Shown: in pieces, positions 34,540 through 41,809 of the stretch
How positions within the stretch are numbered: position 1 is the stretch's first letter
Layout: each line of letters begins with the position of its first letter
IMG/VR virus record: IMGVR_UViG_3300044960_000409
Coordinates: 1 to 43,497 of that record
Length of the DNA: 43,497 nucleotides
Reading direction: 5' to 3' (one strand)
DNA from: a virus
The notes under the pieces: generated by a model
Told to the model about the DNA's origin: nothing
Seen by the model: only the letters and a program-made list of their open reading frames with translations
Database searches by the model: none
Position numbers and translations under genes: made by a program

Positions 34540-34784
34540 GACCAGTCTACGAATGCCCTAGATGCCACTATCGCTGGATGCCGCGACGCAACCGCGCGAC
34601 AGGCAAATACAGCCTTCCAAAGTACTGCTCTGCCTGCCACAAGTCCATGCCGCTGGTGAACCAACGGGACTACCTGCGCCTAAAGGCCGTGCACAGGGAC
34701 AAACGCATCATAGACAGGCCGCAAAAGCCCCTGCACCCGGTCATCCGCGAGGCAATGAAGCGAATGTATCTGTCTACTGATTGA
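34536..34784 (+). CDS. Zinc-ribbon protein, 82 aa
   Basis: CPRC (residues 7-10) and CSAC (about 32-35) form a four-Cys zinc ribbon. A basic C-terminal helix region (YLRLKAVHRDKRIID) follows, suggesting nucleic-acid binding. The start ATG overlaps the previous stop (ATGA), with AAGGAGG-type sequence upstream. The stop codon overlaps the -35 box of promoter P2. Specific function unknown. Confidence 0.82.
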   Translation: MRPVYECPRCHYRWMPRRNRATGKYSLPKYCSACHKSMPLVNQRDYLRLKAVHRDKRIIDRPQKPLHPVIREAMKRMYLSTD

Positions 34785-34809
34785 CATATCGTCTATTGAG
34801 TGCTATACT
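34781..34809 (+). promoter_or_regulatory. Sigma70 promoter P2 upstream of the primase gene
   Basis: TTGACA (34781-34786), 17-bp spacer, TATACT (34804-34809). The -35 overlaps the end of the zinc-ribbon gene. A GGAGGAACACCG ribosome site and ATG 34830 follow. Confidence 0.88.
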
Positions 34810-34829
34810 GTTTTCGTGGAGGAACACCG

Positions 34830-35663
34830 ATGATCATTGCAGAGTTTTCGTCACTCACCGACAATCGCCCAACCCACACGTCCATTGACTGGGCAGCGCT
34901 GGTCGAGCGCCTCAGTGTCTTCCAGTCCGTTGCAGAGAAGGGCGGTCCTTTGTGGAGTCCTGTTATTTACAGGCGCGAACAGTCTCGGGCTGCCTCCAAC
35001 GTCATCGCTGTGACGGCGCTATGCTTCGACTTCGACCACGTGCAGGGCGATATGTCCAGGCTGGACGAGTTGCTTGCCCCGTTCGCGTACTGCGCCCACA
35101 CCACATTCAGCTGCAGTGCTGACAATCTCGCTTTCCGGCTGGTCATCCCCTTTGACAGCCCTATCCGCCGCGAGCGCTGGGAGGGGGTATGGGACCGCGC
35201 GTATTACTGGGTCTCAAGTTCAGGCCTGAAGCCCGACCGCGCGTGCCGTGACGCCAGCCGGATCTACTACTGGCCGCAACAGCGGTCCGAAGGGGCGGGT
35301 GTTGCGTGGTCGAACGACGGTGACTTCCTGAACCCGGAAGTCCTGCCCGAGCTGCCACCGCCGCCGCGCGCCCGCCCCGTCTACAACCCCTCCAGGACAG
35401 GACCGGCCGCAGACCCGATGAAGATAACCGAAGGGTGCATCAGGCGCGCCCGTCCGGGCAAGCGGGCGGTGCTGGGGTTCTGGCTTGCGCGCAAACTGCG
35501 CGACAAAGGTATATCCCAAGAGGCGGCCGAAGCCTGCCTGCTTTACTATCAAAGCGCCGTCGGAGACGAAGGATTCACACGCAGAGAGGCGCTGAACGCC
35601 GTCAAGCAAGCGTTCCGCCGCCCGCCACAGCTGGAGGCTACCAATGCAGGTTCATACAGGTAA
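34830..35663 (+). CDS. Archaeo-eukaryotic-type primase / prim-pol-like protein, 277 aa
   Basis: Probable replication primase. ALCFDFDHVQ (Asp67, Asp69) is the metal-binding DxD of the archaeo-eukaryotic primase fold. AHTTFSCS with AFRLVIPFD follows as in the catalytic His and basic strand regions, and RDASRIYYWPQ matches the last core motif. After a Pro/Arg-rich linker, residues about 205-275 are helical (RAVLGFWLARKLRDKG, then EAAEACLLYYQSAVG), like a PriCT-type module. The start is ATG 34830 behind GGAGGAACACCG. It is followed at once by the helicase gene (20-nt overlap), a pairing typical of compact phage and plasmid replication modules. Confidence 0.82.
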   Translation: MIIAEFSSLTDNRPTHTSIDWAALVERLSVFQSVAEKGGPLWSPVIYRREQSRAASNVIAVTALCFDFDHVQGDMSRLDELLAPFAYCAHTTFSCSADNLAFRLVIPFDSPIRRERWEGVWDRAYYWVSSSGLKPDRACRDASRIYYWPQQRSEGAGVAWSNDGDFLNPEVLPELPPPPRARPVYNPSRTGPAADPMKITEGCIRRARPGKRAVLGFWLARKLRDKGISQEAAEACLLYYQSAVGDEGFTRREALNAVKQAFRRPPQLEATNAGSYR

Positions 35664-36966
35664 GCGGTCCGTCACGGTCGTCCATCCGTGTGGCATCAGC
35701 ATCGAGTGCTCACGGATATGGGACGACCCGCGACAGGGGCTCAGCGCTGAAGTGGAGGTCTGTACGGTCCCACCGCTGGCCCACAGCAAACTATGGGGTC
35801 CGGTGCGGGCGGCGCTGACCAACCCGCGGGACATCAGAGAGCTCGTAGAGGACTGCAAGAGACTTACGCCCCACGGACAGGACATAGGCTGGGAAGATAT
35901 CGTGGTGCCAGCGCTTCAGATGATACTGGTCGCATGGCGGGCGGACCGTGAACCGCTGGACCTTTCCAAGGTAGCCCCAAAGCCGCCCTCGTGGGTCATT
36001 GACAAATTCTGCGCCGAGGGGGAGACGACATTGCTGGCAGCGGACGGGCAGAGCGGCAAAAGCCTTGTGGCGCTAGGCCTTGCAGTAAGCGTGTGCACGG
36101 GCCTGCCAATCGTATCGAAACGCCTTGAGCCCACATCGGCCGGGAAGGTCCTTTATGTTGACTGGGAGACGCATTCCAGTGTGCAGGCTGACAGGTTGCA
36201 CAGGATCTGCCGGGGAGCAGGGATATCCGTGGAGGAACTGAGCGGAGCGCTTTTCTACATGCAGGAGTTCAGGAGCGTCGCCGAGCGCGCAGAGGACATA
36301 GCTCGCTGGTGCGAGCGAGAGGACATAGCGCTTGTGATCGTGGACTCGGCGCTGTTCGCCGCTCACGGCGAGACTGAACGCAGTGAGGCGGCTATCAACT
36401 TCTGCAACGCCATGAACAGCATCGGACGCCCCGCGCGCCTTGCGCTGTCTCACATCTCAAAGGGCGAGCGGGCCAAGGCTTCCGGGCGTCAGGCTTACGG
36501 GTCCGTGATGTTCTTCAATGGCGTGCGCAATGAATGGCAGATGCGCTCGGCCATGGAGCCGGGGGCCAATGAGGTGCGAATGGCGTTCGAGCACACGAAG
36601 GCCAACAACACCGGCAGGCAGGAGCCCTTCGGGGTGTCCGTGGTCTTTTCTGACGGGGCCATCACGTTCGAGGCGATGGACCTTGCCACAGACCCGGAGC
36701 TTGGGCAGGTCGCGCCGTTGCCCGAGAGGATCATAGCCGTCATGACCACGTCGGTCGCACCAATGACGGCCAACGACATCGCCGAGACGCTCGACTGCCC
36801 GTCCAACACCGTCAGGGCCACCCTGCACAGGATGCAACGCTCAGGCCGAGTGGTGCGCCACACGGCCACATCAGGCGGCTCCTCCCTGTGGGGCCTTCCG
36901 GACAGGACTTACTCTTACGATATGGCCGGGAACCCCATCGGAACGGAGGCCGGAGAAAATGGGTGA
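35644..36966 (+). CDS. RecA-fold (RepA/AAA_25-type) helicase, 440 aa
   Basis: Replicative helicase candidate. The N-terminal domain (1-105) is beta-rich. The RecA-type core has Walker A ADGQSGKS (133-140), VLYVDWE (169-175), Walker B LVIVDS (230-235) and LALSHISKGE with an Arg/Gln-containing segment after it, as in RepA/DnaB-like hexameric helicases. Residues about 355-425 form a winged-helix-like domain (MTANDIAETLDCPSNTVRAT, SGRVVRH) suited to origin binding. It overlaps the primase gene and is probably co-translated with it. No other helicase or DNA polymerase is seen, so it likely loads host polymerase at the phage origin; that last part is inference. Confidence 0.85.
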   Translation: MQVHTGKRSVTVVHPCGISIECSRIWDDPRQGLSAEVEVCTVPPLAHSKLWGPVRAALTNPRDIRELVEDCKRLTPHGQDIGWEDIVVPALQMILVAWRADREPLDLSKVAPKPPSWVIDKFCAEGETTLLAADGQSGKSLVALGLAVSVCTGLPIVSKRLEPTSAGKVLYVDWETHSSVQADRLHRICRGAGISVEELSGALFYMQEFRSVAERAEDIARWCEREDIALVIVDSALFAAHGETERSEAAINFCNAMNSIGRPARLALSHISKGERAKASGRQAYGSVMFFNGVRNEWQMRSAMEPGANEVRMAFEHTKANNTGRQEPFGVSVVFSDGAITFEAMDLATDPELGQVAPLPERIIAVMTTSVAPMTANDIAETLDCPSNTVRATLHRMQRSGRVVRHTATSGGSSLWGLPDRTYSYDMAGNPIGTEAGENG

Positions 36967-37285
36967 CTTCGCGGTATACCTGTCGCCATCTGGCCGGTAT
37001 ATGGTGGTCGAACCATACCGCGGGCGTGGCCACAGGGTCGGGACATTACAGGAGGCGATGAGGATTGCAAAAGCGATGGCTATGTCCGAAATGCAATGTG
37101 ATGGAGGTCCGGCGGGAGGGCCTGATGTGCATGGCGTGCTACTCACGCTCGTGGACTCAGGAGCTGCCCCCGGAGAAAGCCCTGAGGTGGAAGCACCAGC
37201 TGAGGGCGGAAGAGTTGGACCGGAACCTGCGCAGGCAGGGGATGGACAGGCGCCAGCGCCAGAAGGCGCTGAGAATGATCACTAG
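36959..37285 (+). CDS. Small protein, 108 aa, partly overprinted
   Basis: The first 45 residues (GDFAVYLSPSGRYMVVEPYR, then helix TLQEAMRIAKAMAMSE) look like a compact beta-beta-beta-alpha unit. The remaining 60 are Gly/Ala/Pro/Glu-rich and lie in a different frame over the zinc-ribbon part of the next gene. The start ATG overlaps the helicase stop. The N-terminal part is convincing; the C-terminal tail may simply be read-on until the first stop. Function unknown. Confidence 0.6.
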   Translation: MGDFAVYLSPSGRYMVVEPYRGRGHRVGTLQEAMRIAKAMAMSEMQCDGGPAGGPDVHGVLLTLVDSGAAPGESPEVEAPAEGGRVGPEPAQAGDGQAPAPEGAENDH

Positions 37286-38201
37286 AGAGGTGAGACAAAT
37301 GGACACACTGCCAGTCAGGTCAGAACAGTCGGCTGCCCTTCAGCGCAAGGGATTCAGTCCCGACGAGATTGCAACCATCAAGAACAGCCTTATGCCGGGC
37401 TGTAGCGACGCGGAGCTGAAGCTGTTCCTGCTGCGCTGTCAGCAGAGCGGCCTGAACCCGCTGAAAAGCCCGCCCGAGATATGGGCCATCCCGTTCAAGA
37501 AGAACGTCGGCACACGCGACAACCCGCGATGGGCCACTGTCTATGTCACACACACGAGCATTGACGGACTGCGGGTGGCCGCATTCCGGAGCAGGCACAT
37601 CACAGGATTCCTTGGCACCACCTCGCCGCAGTGGTGCGGCGAAGACGGGCAGTGGAAGGACGTGTGGCTGTCCAAGCAGCCGCCAGCCGCCTGCCGCGTC
37701 GGGGTCTACATGAAAGGCGTCCCGGAGCCTGTCTACACGGTGGTCCTGTGGAGTGAGTTCGAAAGTGTGCGGAAAAGAGCCGGGGCTGACGGCGGCAGGT
37801 GGGCAGAGATGCCTTCCCACATGTTGGCCATAGCGGCGGAGAGACGGGCGCTCAGGAAGTGCTGCCCCAACCTCTCGGACCTGCTGGGCGACATAGAGGC
37901 TGTCGAGGCCGGAGAGGCCCCGCCATCGGTCCAGCAGCTGGAGGCAGAAGCACTGCCCGGCGAAGTGCCTGATGCCGCAACGGAGGAGGCGGAGGCCGTA
38001 GACACGGAGACGGGGGAAGCTAACTCGCCCGGCACGCACCTGGAGGCATTCTTCAGCGCGGCCAAGAACTCTGGAATCCCGTCACGCGGGGCAGCCCGCG
38101 CATGGATGAAGCGCGAGTTCGGAACCCTGCCAGAGGAGGCCGATGAAGAATCGCTTGAGGCTGCTATCGGGGTTCTGATGGAGGCCACAAATGGAACGTA
38201 A
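37065..38201 (+). CDS. bet: Zinc-ribbon fused to Bet/RecT-type recombinase, 378 aa
   Basis: Single-strand annealing recombinase. From Met79 (ATG 37299, with GAGAGGTGAG upstream) the sequence follows the Red-beta family: MPGCSDAELKLFLLRCQQSG, EIWAIPFKK, THTSIDGLRVAA, and later WAEMPSHMLAIAAERRALRK with CCPNLSDLLGD. The same frame extends upstream without a stop to TTG 37065, preceded by GGAGG, and encodes CPKC...CMAC, a zinc ribbon, plus a basic helical linker. The product may be a 378-residue fusion, a 300-residue Bet, or both. The C-terminal about 90 residues are an acidic linker plus a small helical domain. It acts with Gam encoded downstream; no partner exonuclease is recognised. Confidence 0.85.
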   Translation: MQKRWLCPKCNVMEVRREGLMCMACYSRSWTQELPPEKALRWKHQLRAEELDRNLRRQGMDRRQRQKALRMITREVRQMDTLPVRSEQSAALQRKGFSPDEIATIKNSLMPGCSDAELKLFLLRCQQSGLNPLKSPPEIWAIPFKKNVGTRDNPRWATVYVTHTSIDGLRVAAFRSRHITGFLGTTSPQWCGEDGQWKDVWLSKQPPAACRVGVYMKGVPEPVYTVVLWSEFESVRKRAGADGGRWAEMPSHMLAIAAERRALRKCCPNLSDLLGDIEAVEAGEAPPSVQQLEAEALPGEVPDAATEEAEAVDTETGEANSPGTHLEAFFSAAKNSGIPSRGAARAWMKREFGTLPEEADEESLEAAIGVLMEATNGT

Positions 38202-38385
38202 GGCATACAAAGTCGAGGAGGCTGCCCGGTTGCTTGGAATCAGCCGGGCGCAGGCCTATAAGCCGGGCGTCCTGCCCACCTTCAGGATCGGACGGAGGAT
38301 ACTGGTGGACGCCGAGGCGCTGGACGAGATGATACGCCGCCTGCGCGAGCAGGAGGAAGCTGCGAGAGGGCACGGATTTGGCTGA
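38191..38385 (+). CDS. Helix-turn-helix DNA-binding protein, 64 aa
   Basis: MerR/excisionase-type HTH: YKVEEAARLLGISRAQAYK, then LPTFRIGRRILVDAEALDEM. It is the standard HTH_17 pattern of small phage regulators and excisionases. GGAGG lies 6-7 nt before the ATG, and it overlaps the Bet end by 11 nt. With no integrase present, a role as transcription or replication regulator is more likely than excision. Confidence 0.85.
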   Translation: MERKAYKVEEAARLLGISRAQAYKPGVLPTFRIGRRILVDAEALDEMIRRLREQEEAARGHGFG

Positions 38386-38755
38386 GTGGGTCAACGTTGA
38401 CATGCTGCCCGACCGCACCAGAATGGCCCGTATGGCCAGCTGGCACCGGCAGGATAACAGCGTGTCGCTCAGACTCCACTACATTCTGATCCCTCAGTGG
38501 GCCGGAAGCGCAGACGTCTACTGGTCGGATGCCAGGCGGGCGTTCGCAATCGTGTTCCGCAGAGGGGCCTCAGGCGCTTTCAAACTGCGCCCGAACAGCC
38601 ATGACAGCCTGAGGCTGATCATGACCAGGGCGTTCAGGCGAGTGCCTGCCCCAATGCCGCCTGCTGGAACGTCAGATGCGGCCTTCTCACACACGGTCAT
38701 AGGGGACAACCGGGCGCTCATCGTCGAAGTCCCTAAGGAGGACACACATGCGTAG
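38378..38755 (+). CDS. Hypothetical protein, 125 aa
   Basis: Unknown family. Starts at TTG 38378 with AGAGGG 7 nt upstream, overlapping the HTH gene by 8 nt; ATG 38402 is an alternative. The middle is beta-rich and aromatic (LHYILIPQWAGSADVYWSDA, then FAIVFRRG), and the C-terminus has a helix followed by a strand. Overlaps on both sides suggest it belongs to the early transcription unit. Confidence 0.7.
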   Translation: MAEWVNVDMLPDRTRMARMASWHRQDNSVSLRLHYILIPQWAGSADVYWSDARRAFAIVFRRGASGAFKLRPNSHDSLRLIMTRAFRRVPAPMPPAGTSDAAFSHTVIGDNRALIVEVPKEDTHA

Positions 38756-39068
38756 CGTGTATCTGTGGATTGCAGTGATGCTTGTCGGCATCGGTTACAT
38801 CGGAGGTCTGGTCTCTGGCCACGCGCTCGGGTACCAGACAGGACGCGACCGCGTCCTGGCGCTGATGGAGGAACAGACGGCCATCAGCTACGAGGACGGG
38901 TACGCTGATGGATACGTCGCTGGCGCCAGCCAGAAAACAGACAGGGCATACAATGAAGGCCTCATCGAAGGAGCCGTCCAGATGCTTCGCATCTACAGCA
39001 CTGAGGGCGGCGAGGCGATGCGCCGACAGGTCCGTATCTTGCAGGGAAAGGAGCCGCAACCACGATGA
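38748..39068 (+). CDS. Membrane-anchored small protein, 106 aa
   Basis: One N-terminal transmembrane helix (VYLWIAVMLVGIGYIGGLVS) and a cytoplasmic or periplasmic helical tail with Gly-Tyr-Asp repeats (YEDGYADGYVAGA). It overlaps the methyltransferase start (ATGA). Function unknown; the spaced DGYxxGY pattern resembles glycine-zipper-like repeats seen in small phage membrane proteins. Confidence 0.75.
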   Translation: MRSVYLWIAVMLVGIGYIGGLVSGHALGYQTGRDRVLALMEEQTAISYEDGYADGYVAGASQKTDRAYNEGLIEGAVQMLRIYSTEGGEAMRRQVRILQGKEPQPR

Positions 39069-40024
39069 AAGTGGCGTCGCTGTTTGCAGGGATAGGCGGG
39101 TTCGACCTTGGCTTGCAGAGGGCTGGCATGTCTATCGAACTTGTGTGCGAGATTGACCCCGCCTGCCAGGATGTGCTGCGCCGCCACTTCCCGGAGGCGC
39201 GGCTTGTGGACGATGTAAGGGAGGTTCATATTGAACCCGGATCAGTTGACCTTATTTGCGGAGGATTCCCCTGTCAGGATGTGTCACGAGCAGGGGCTAG
39301 ACGAGGACTCGACGGAGAACGTTCGGGGCTATGGTTTGACTTCCTACGCGTTTGCGTGGATTCAAGGCCTCGATGGGTCGTGGTCGAGAACGTTCCGGGC
39401 CTTTTATCCTCCCATGGGGGCAGGGACTTTGCCCGAGTGCTTCAGGGGCTGGTCGAACTCGGGTATAGCGTATGCTGGAGGATTCTGGACTCTCAGTACT
39501 TCGGAGTCCCACAGCGGCGCAGACGTCTCTATCTTGTCGCACATCTTGGAGCAGGATGTGCCGAGCAGGTACTATTTGAGCCGCACGGTCTGCGCAGGAA
39601 TGCTGCGGCGGTCAGACCGGCTGGGCGTAGAACTGCCGTGTCATTTGCGACGGATTCTGGAGGACACTGCGCGGGACTGATGATGGCAGTCAGGCCGCCG
39701 TGCTACTGGGATGGAGGCCAGACTGCCGACACACTGGATGTCTCAGGGCTGGTCAAGCGCCAGACGATGCCTGAGCGGAGGCGCTTTCAGGCGGTTATCG
39801 TCCAGGACGCTGAGGGCAGGCAAAGGCTTCGCCGCCTCACGCCGCTGGAGTGTGAGCGGCTTCAGGGGTTCCCCGACGGCTGGACGGAGGGACACGCCGA
39901 TGCGACACGCTACCGGATGCTTGGAAATGCCGTGACGGTACCGGTAGCGGAATGGATCGGCCGCAGGATAATCGCGGCCCACGGTCACGGCAGGGAGGAC
40001 TGCAATGGTGAAAATCACATCTGA
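39065..40024 (+). CDS. C5 cytosine-specific DNA methyltransferase, 319 aa
   Basis: Methylates cytosine at C5, probably shielding phage DNA from restriction. All key motifs are present: motif I LFAGIGGFDLGL (6-17), motif IV GGFPCQDVS with catalytic Cys70, motif VI VVVENVPG (Glu108), motif VIII VPQRRRR (148-154), a variable target-recognition region (about 165-255), and motifs IX/X RLTPLECERLQGFPDGW and RMLGNAVTVPV. It starts at ATG 39065 overlapping the upstream gene. A second reading frame (39231-39680) with its own ribosome site is embedded in it, which may constrain both sequences. No cognate restriction enzyme is present. Confidence 0.95.
   Translation: MKVASLFAGIGGFDLGLQRAGMSIELVCEIDPACQDVLRRHFPEARLVDDVREVHIEPGSVDLICGGFPCQDVSRAGARRGLDGERSGLWFDFLRVCVDSRPRWVVVENVPGLLSSHGGRDFARVLQGLVELGYSVCWRILDSQYFGVPQRRRRLYLVAHLGAGCAEQVLFEPHGLRRNAAAVRPAGRRTAVSFATDSGGHCAGLMMAVRPPCYWDGGQTADTLDVSGLVKRQTMPERRRFQAVIVQDAEGRQRLRRLTPLECERLQGFPDGWTEGHADATRYRMLGNAVTVPVAEWIGRRIIAAHGHGREDCNGENHI
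39217..39225 (+). promoter_or_regulatory. Internal ribosome binding site for the overprinted gene
   Basis: AAGGGAGGT, five bases before TTG 39231, within the methyltransferase coding sequence. It is one of the best Shine-Dalgarno matches in the early operon, and the main argument that the embedded frame is translated. Confidence 0.7.
39231..39680 (+). CDS. Overprinted protein inside the methyltransferase gene, 149 aa
   Basis: A 149-codon frame, shifted one base from the methyltransferase, starts at TTG 39231 with a near-ideal AAGGGAGGT ribosome site (39217-39225). The same bases encode GGFPCQDVS in the methyltransferase and EDSPVRMC here. The product is not low-complexity: it has FAWIQGLDGSW, SGADVSILSHIL, SRYYLSRTVCAGMLRRSDRL and VELPCHLRRIL. 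From memory, phage proteins with an EDxPVR N-terminus and a YYLS...C.GILRR...LP C-terminus are common next to phage C5 methyltransferases, so this looks like a genuine, recurring overlapping gene. Function unknown. Confidence 0.75.
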   Translation: MNPDQLTLFAEDSPVRMCHEQGLDEDSTENVRGYGLTSYAFAWIQGLDGSWSRTFRAFYPPMGAGTLPECFRGWSNSGIAYAGGFWTLSTSESHSGADVSILSHILEQDVPSRYYLSRTVCAGMLRRSDRLGVELPCHLRRILEDTARD

Positions 40025-40478
40025 CCTGGAGGTTGACGAGATCCTGAAACGGCTCTCAGAGATTGACTCCACCATCATGCACTACCAGCACGCTATTGAT
40101 GCTCAGCGCAAGACGCGTGAGGAGATCCTGGCTGCCCATGCGCGCGCCCTGCACGATTATTGCTACCCTAAGCTTGCCACCAGCAAGACCAAGACGCTGA
40201 AGTTCCCTCACGGGACGGTGAGCTGGCGGGTCCAGAAGAGTGCTCTCAGGGTGACAGACACAGAGGCAGCCTTAGAGTATCTGCGCAATTCGCCAGCCCT
40301 GTGGGAGCGGTGCGTGGTGATGACGCCGCGCCTCAAATCCACGGAATACGTGGCGGTTGCCGAGGAGGCCGGGGAGCGCCTGCCGGGCATCGAGGAAGTC
40401 CCGGAACGTGAACTGTTCTATATCCTTGGCGAGAGGATTGACCTCCCGCCTGCTGACAAAACGGAGGACGCCAGATGA
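40005..40478 (+). CDS. gam: Mu Gam-like host-nuclease inhibitor, 157 aa
   Basis: Binds DNA ends and blocks host exonucleases such as RecBCD. The layout matches the Mu Gam family: an N-terminal coiled helix (EILKRLSEIDSTIMHYQHAI, then AQRKTREEILAAHARAL), the conserved TKTLKFPHGTVSWRVQ strand pair, then a helix DTEAALEYLR and a charged C-terminal helix. Length is close to Mu Gam. The start has GGGAGG upstream and lies within the methyltransferase 3' end (20-nt overlap). Together with Bet it forms a recombination/protection pair. Confidence 0.88.
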   Translation: MVKITSDLEVDEILKRLSEIDSTIMHYQHAIDAQRKTREEILAAHARALHDYCYPKLATSKTKTLKFPHGTVSWRVQKSALRVTDTEAALEYLRNSPALWERCVVMTPRLKSTEYVAVAEEAGERLPGIEEVPERELFYILGERIDLPPADKTEDAR

Positions 40479-41038
40479 AACAGCTCAGTACACCAGACCT
40501 CGCCGCGCCGGTCTTTGACGCGGCAGCAGTAGTCGAGCGCGAGATGCGCTCGCTAGTCGGGGACCCTGACTCGCCATTCCCTTACTCGACACCGGACAAC
40601 GTCACTGTCACGCTCACCAAACACGGACTGCACGTCTCCGCGGGCGGCCACCGGGTCATGACTATCGTGGGCGGAGGACTTACCGGCTACAATCCAGGCC
40701 CGTGGGAGCGCGTCGTCGAGAACCTTGCGAGCCGCCTTGTCGTGGCACGCGACGATTATGAAGGACTGCAAAGCGCGGTCAGGCGAATCAACAAGCTGGC
40801 AGGCGAACTGGATGTCGTCAGGCGGTGGTGCGATGCGTCCGACGTTCCTGCCATAGAGGATCTTTGCAGGCGCGCCGAGCGCTCTAACGCCACACTGGAG
40901 GACCGCGTCGGGTTCGAGCGCTTCTTGCTCGCTGTCAACGGGGGATTCCGCACCGCACGACTGGAAGCTGAGTCATGTCTGCACGATATCGAGCAGACAC
41001 TGAGACAATACGGGAGGAATGCCGATGCTGTATCTTGA
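40475..41038 (+). CDS. Hypothetical early protein, 187 aa
   Basis: Unknown family. ATGA overlap with Gam and a GGAGG site 7 nt upstream. Beta-rich first half (DNVTVTLTKHGLHVSAGG, HRVMTIVGGG), helical second half with long Arg/Glu-rich stretches (AVRRINKLAGELDVVRRW). No exonuclease motif is visible, although Gam/Bet neighbours make a recombination accessory role possible. Confidence 0.75.
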   Translation: MKQLSTPDLAAPVFDAAAVVEREMRSLVGDPDSPFPYSTPDNVTVTLTKHGLHVSAGGHRVMTIVGGGLTGYNPGPWERVVENLASRLVVARDDYEGLQSAVRRINKLAGELDVVRRWCDASDVPAIEDLCRRAERSNATLEDRVGFERFLLAVNGGFRTARLEAESCLHDIEQTLRQYGRNADAVS

Positions 41039-41702
41039 CTCCAACATGAGAATCAAACCAGAGTTTACCGACGCCACTGTATGGTCGGCCCTAGGGGTGC
41101 ATATGTCCGACGCTGTCGGCATGATGGCGCTTGTGTCCTGTGCCGAGGTGGCCTTGAAGACGCCCCGCGCGCTACGGCGGGCCGCCAAGTGCATGGAGCG
41201 GCTCGAAGGCGCTTCTGACGAATGGGATGGGATCAGGGATGCCGTCCGCGCAGTGATGGAGATCCTGCGCCTGCCGTCTCCGGTGGGCGCAGGCCGCATC
41301 CATGAGACCCTCAAGAAGCTGGTCACCGAGGGCGGCACACCCGAGGGTATAGCGGAGCTCATGAACCGGGACGCTTCGTATCTTGGAGCCCTGGCCGACG
41401 CCACGCTGGCATGCATAGCCACGATGTCACTGCGTGCTGTGCTGTTCGCTCAGGCAAGGCCGGACGAGGTCACTCTGCGGTTCACAGGGCAGGTGCGCGG
41501 ATGGCAGATGGTCGGCGAGATGTTCACACAGCTGACTTCCCTGCACCCGTCGGTCGCGCGCACGCTCGACACCTATGCACTCCTGCTTATCGAGCGCAGT
41601 GGCATAGAGGACCACATCCCACCGGCCCTGCTGGCGGACCTTCGCGCCGCATGCGCTGTGCGCCCGGAGGACGGGCTTACGGGGCCTGAGGTGCGGGCAT
41701 GA
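41025..41702 (+). CDS. Hypothetical early protein, 225 aa, all-helical
   Basis: Unknown family. ATG 41025 has GGGAGGA 6 nt upstream; ATG 41019 is too close to that site. Predicted mostly alpha-helical (VSCAEVALKTPRALRRAAKC, GIRDAVRAVMEILRL, LGALADATLACIATMSLRAV). Ends just before a strong hairpin. No catalytic motif seen. Confidence 0.75.
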   Translation: MLYLDSNMRIKPEFTDATVWSALGVHMSDAVGMMALVSCAEVALKTPRALRRAAKCMERLEGASDEWDGIRDAVRAVMEILRLPSPVGAGRIHETLKKLVTEGGTPEGIAELMNRDASYLGALADATLACIATMSLRAVLFAQARPDEVTLRFTGQVRGWQMVGEMFTQLTSLHPSVARTLDTYALLLIERSGIEDHIPPALLADLRAACAVRPEDGLTGPEVRA

Positions 41703-41709
41703 CAAAGCA

Positions 41710-41738
41710 AGCCCCCGGACATGATGTCCGGGGGCTTA
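41710..41738 (+). terminator. GC-rich hairpin after the 225-aa gene
   Basis: A 12-bp perfect stem (AAGCCCCCGGAC / GTCCGGGGGCTT) with an ATGAT loop begins 7 nt after the stop. The trailing bases are ATCCGT, not a T-run, so it may be a partial terminator or RNA-stability element reducing expression of the resolvase. Confidence 0.6.
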
Positions 41739-41764
41739 TCCGTCGGAGGAACACCAACGGAAAT

Positions 41765-41809
41765 ATGCTCAGAACTTCTTCAATGCTATTGTGCCAGGTG
41801 ATGCCATGA
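41765..41809 (+). other. Possible 14-codon leader ORF before the resolvase
   Basis: ATG 41765 opens a frame of 14 codons whose TGA overlaps the resolvase ATG (ATGA). A GGAGGAACACC-type site lies upstream, but its normally spaced position carries ACG instead of ATG. It could couple translation across the preceding hairpin; too short to support further. Confidence 0.35.
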
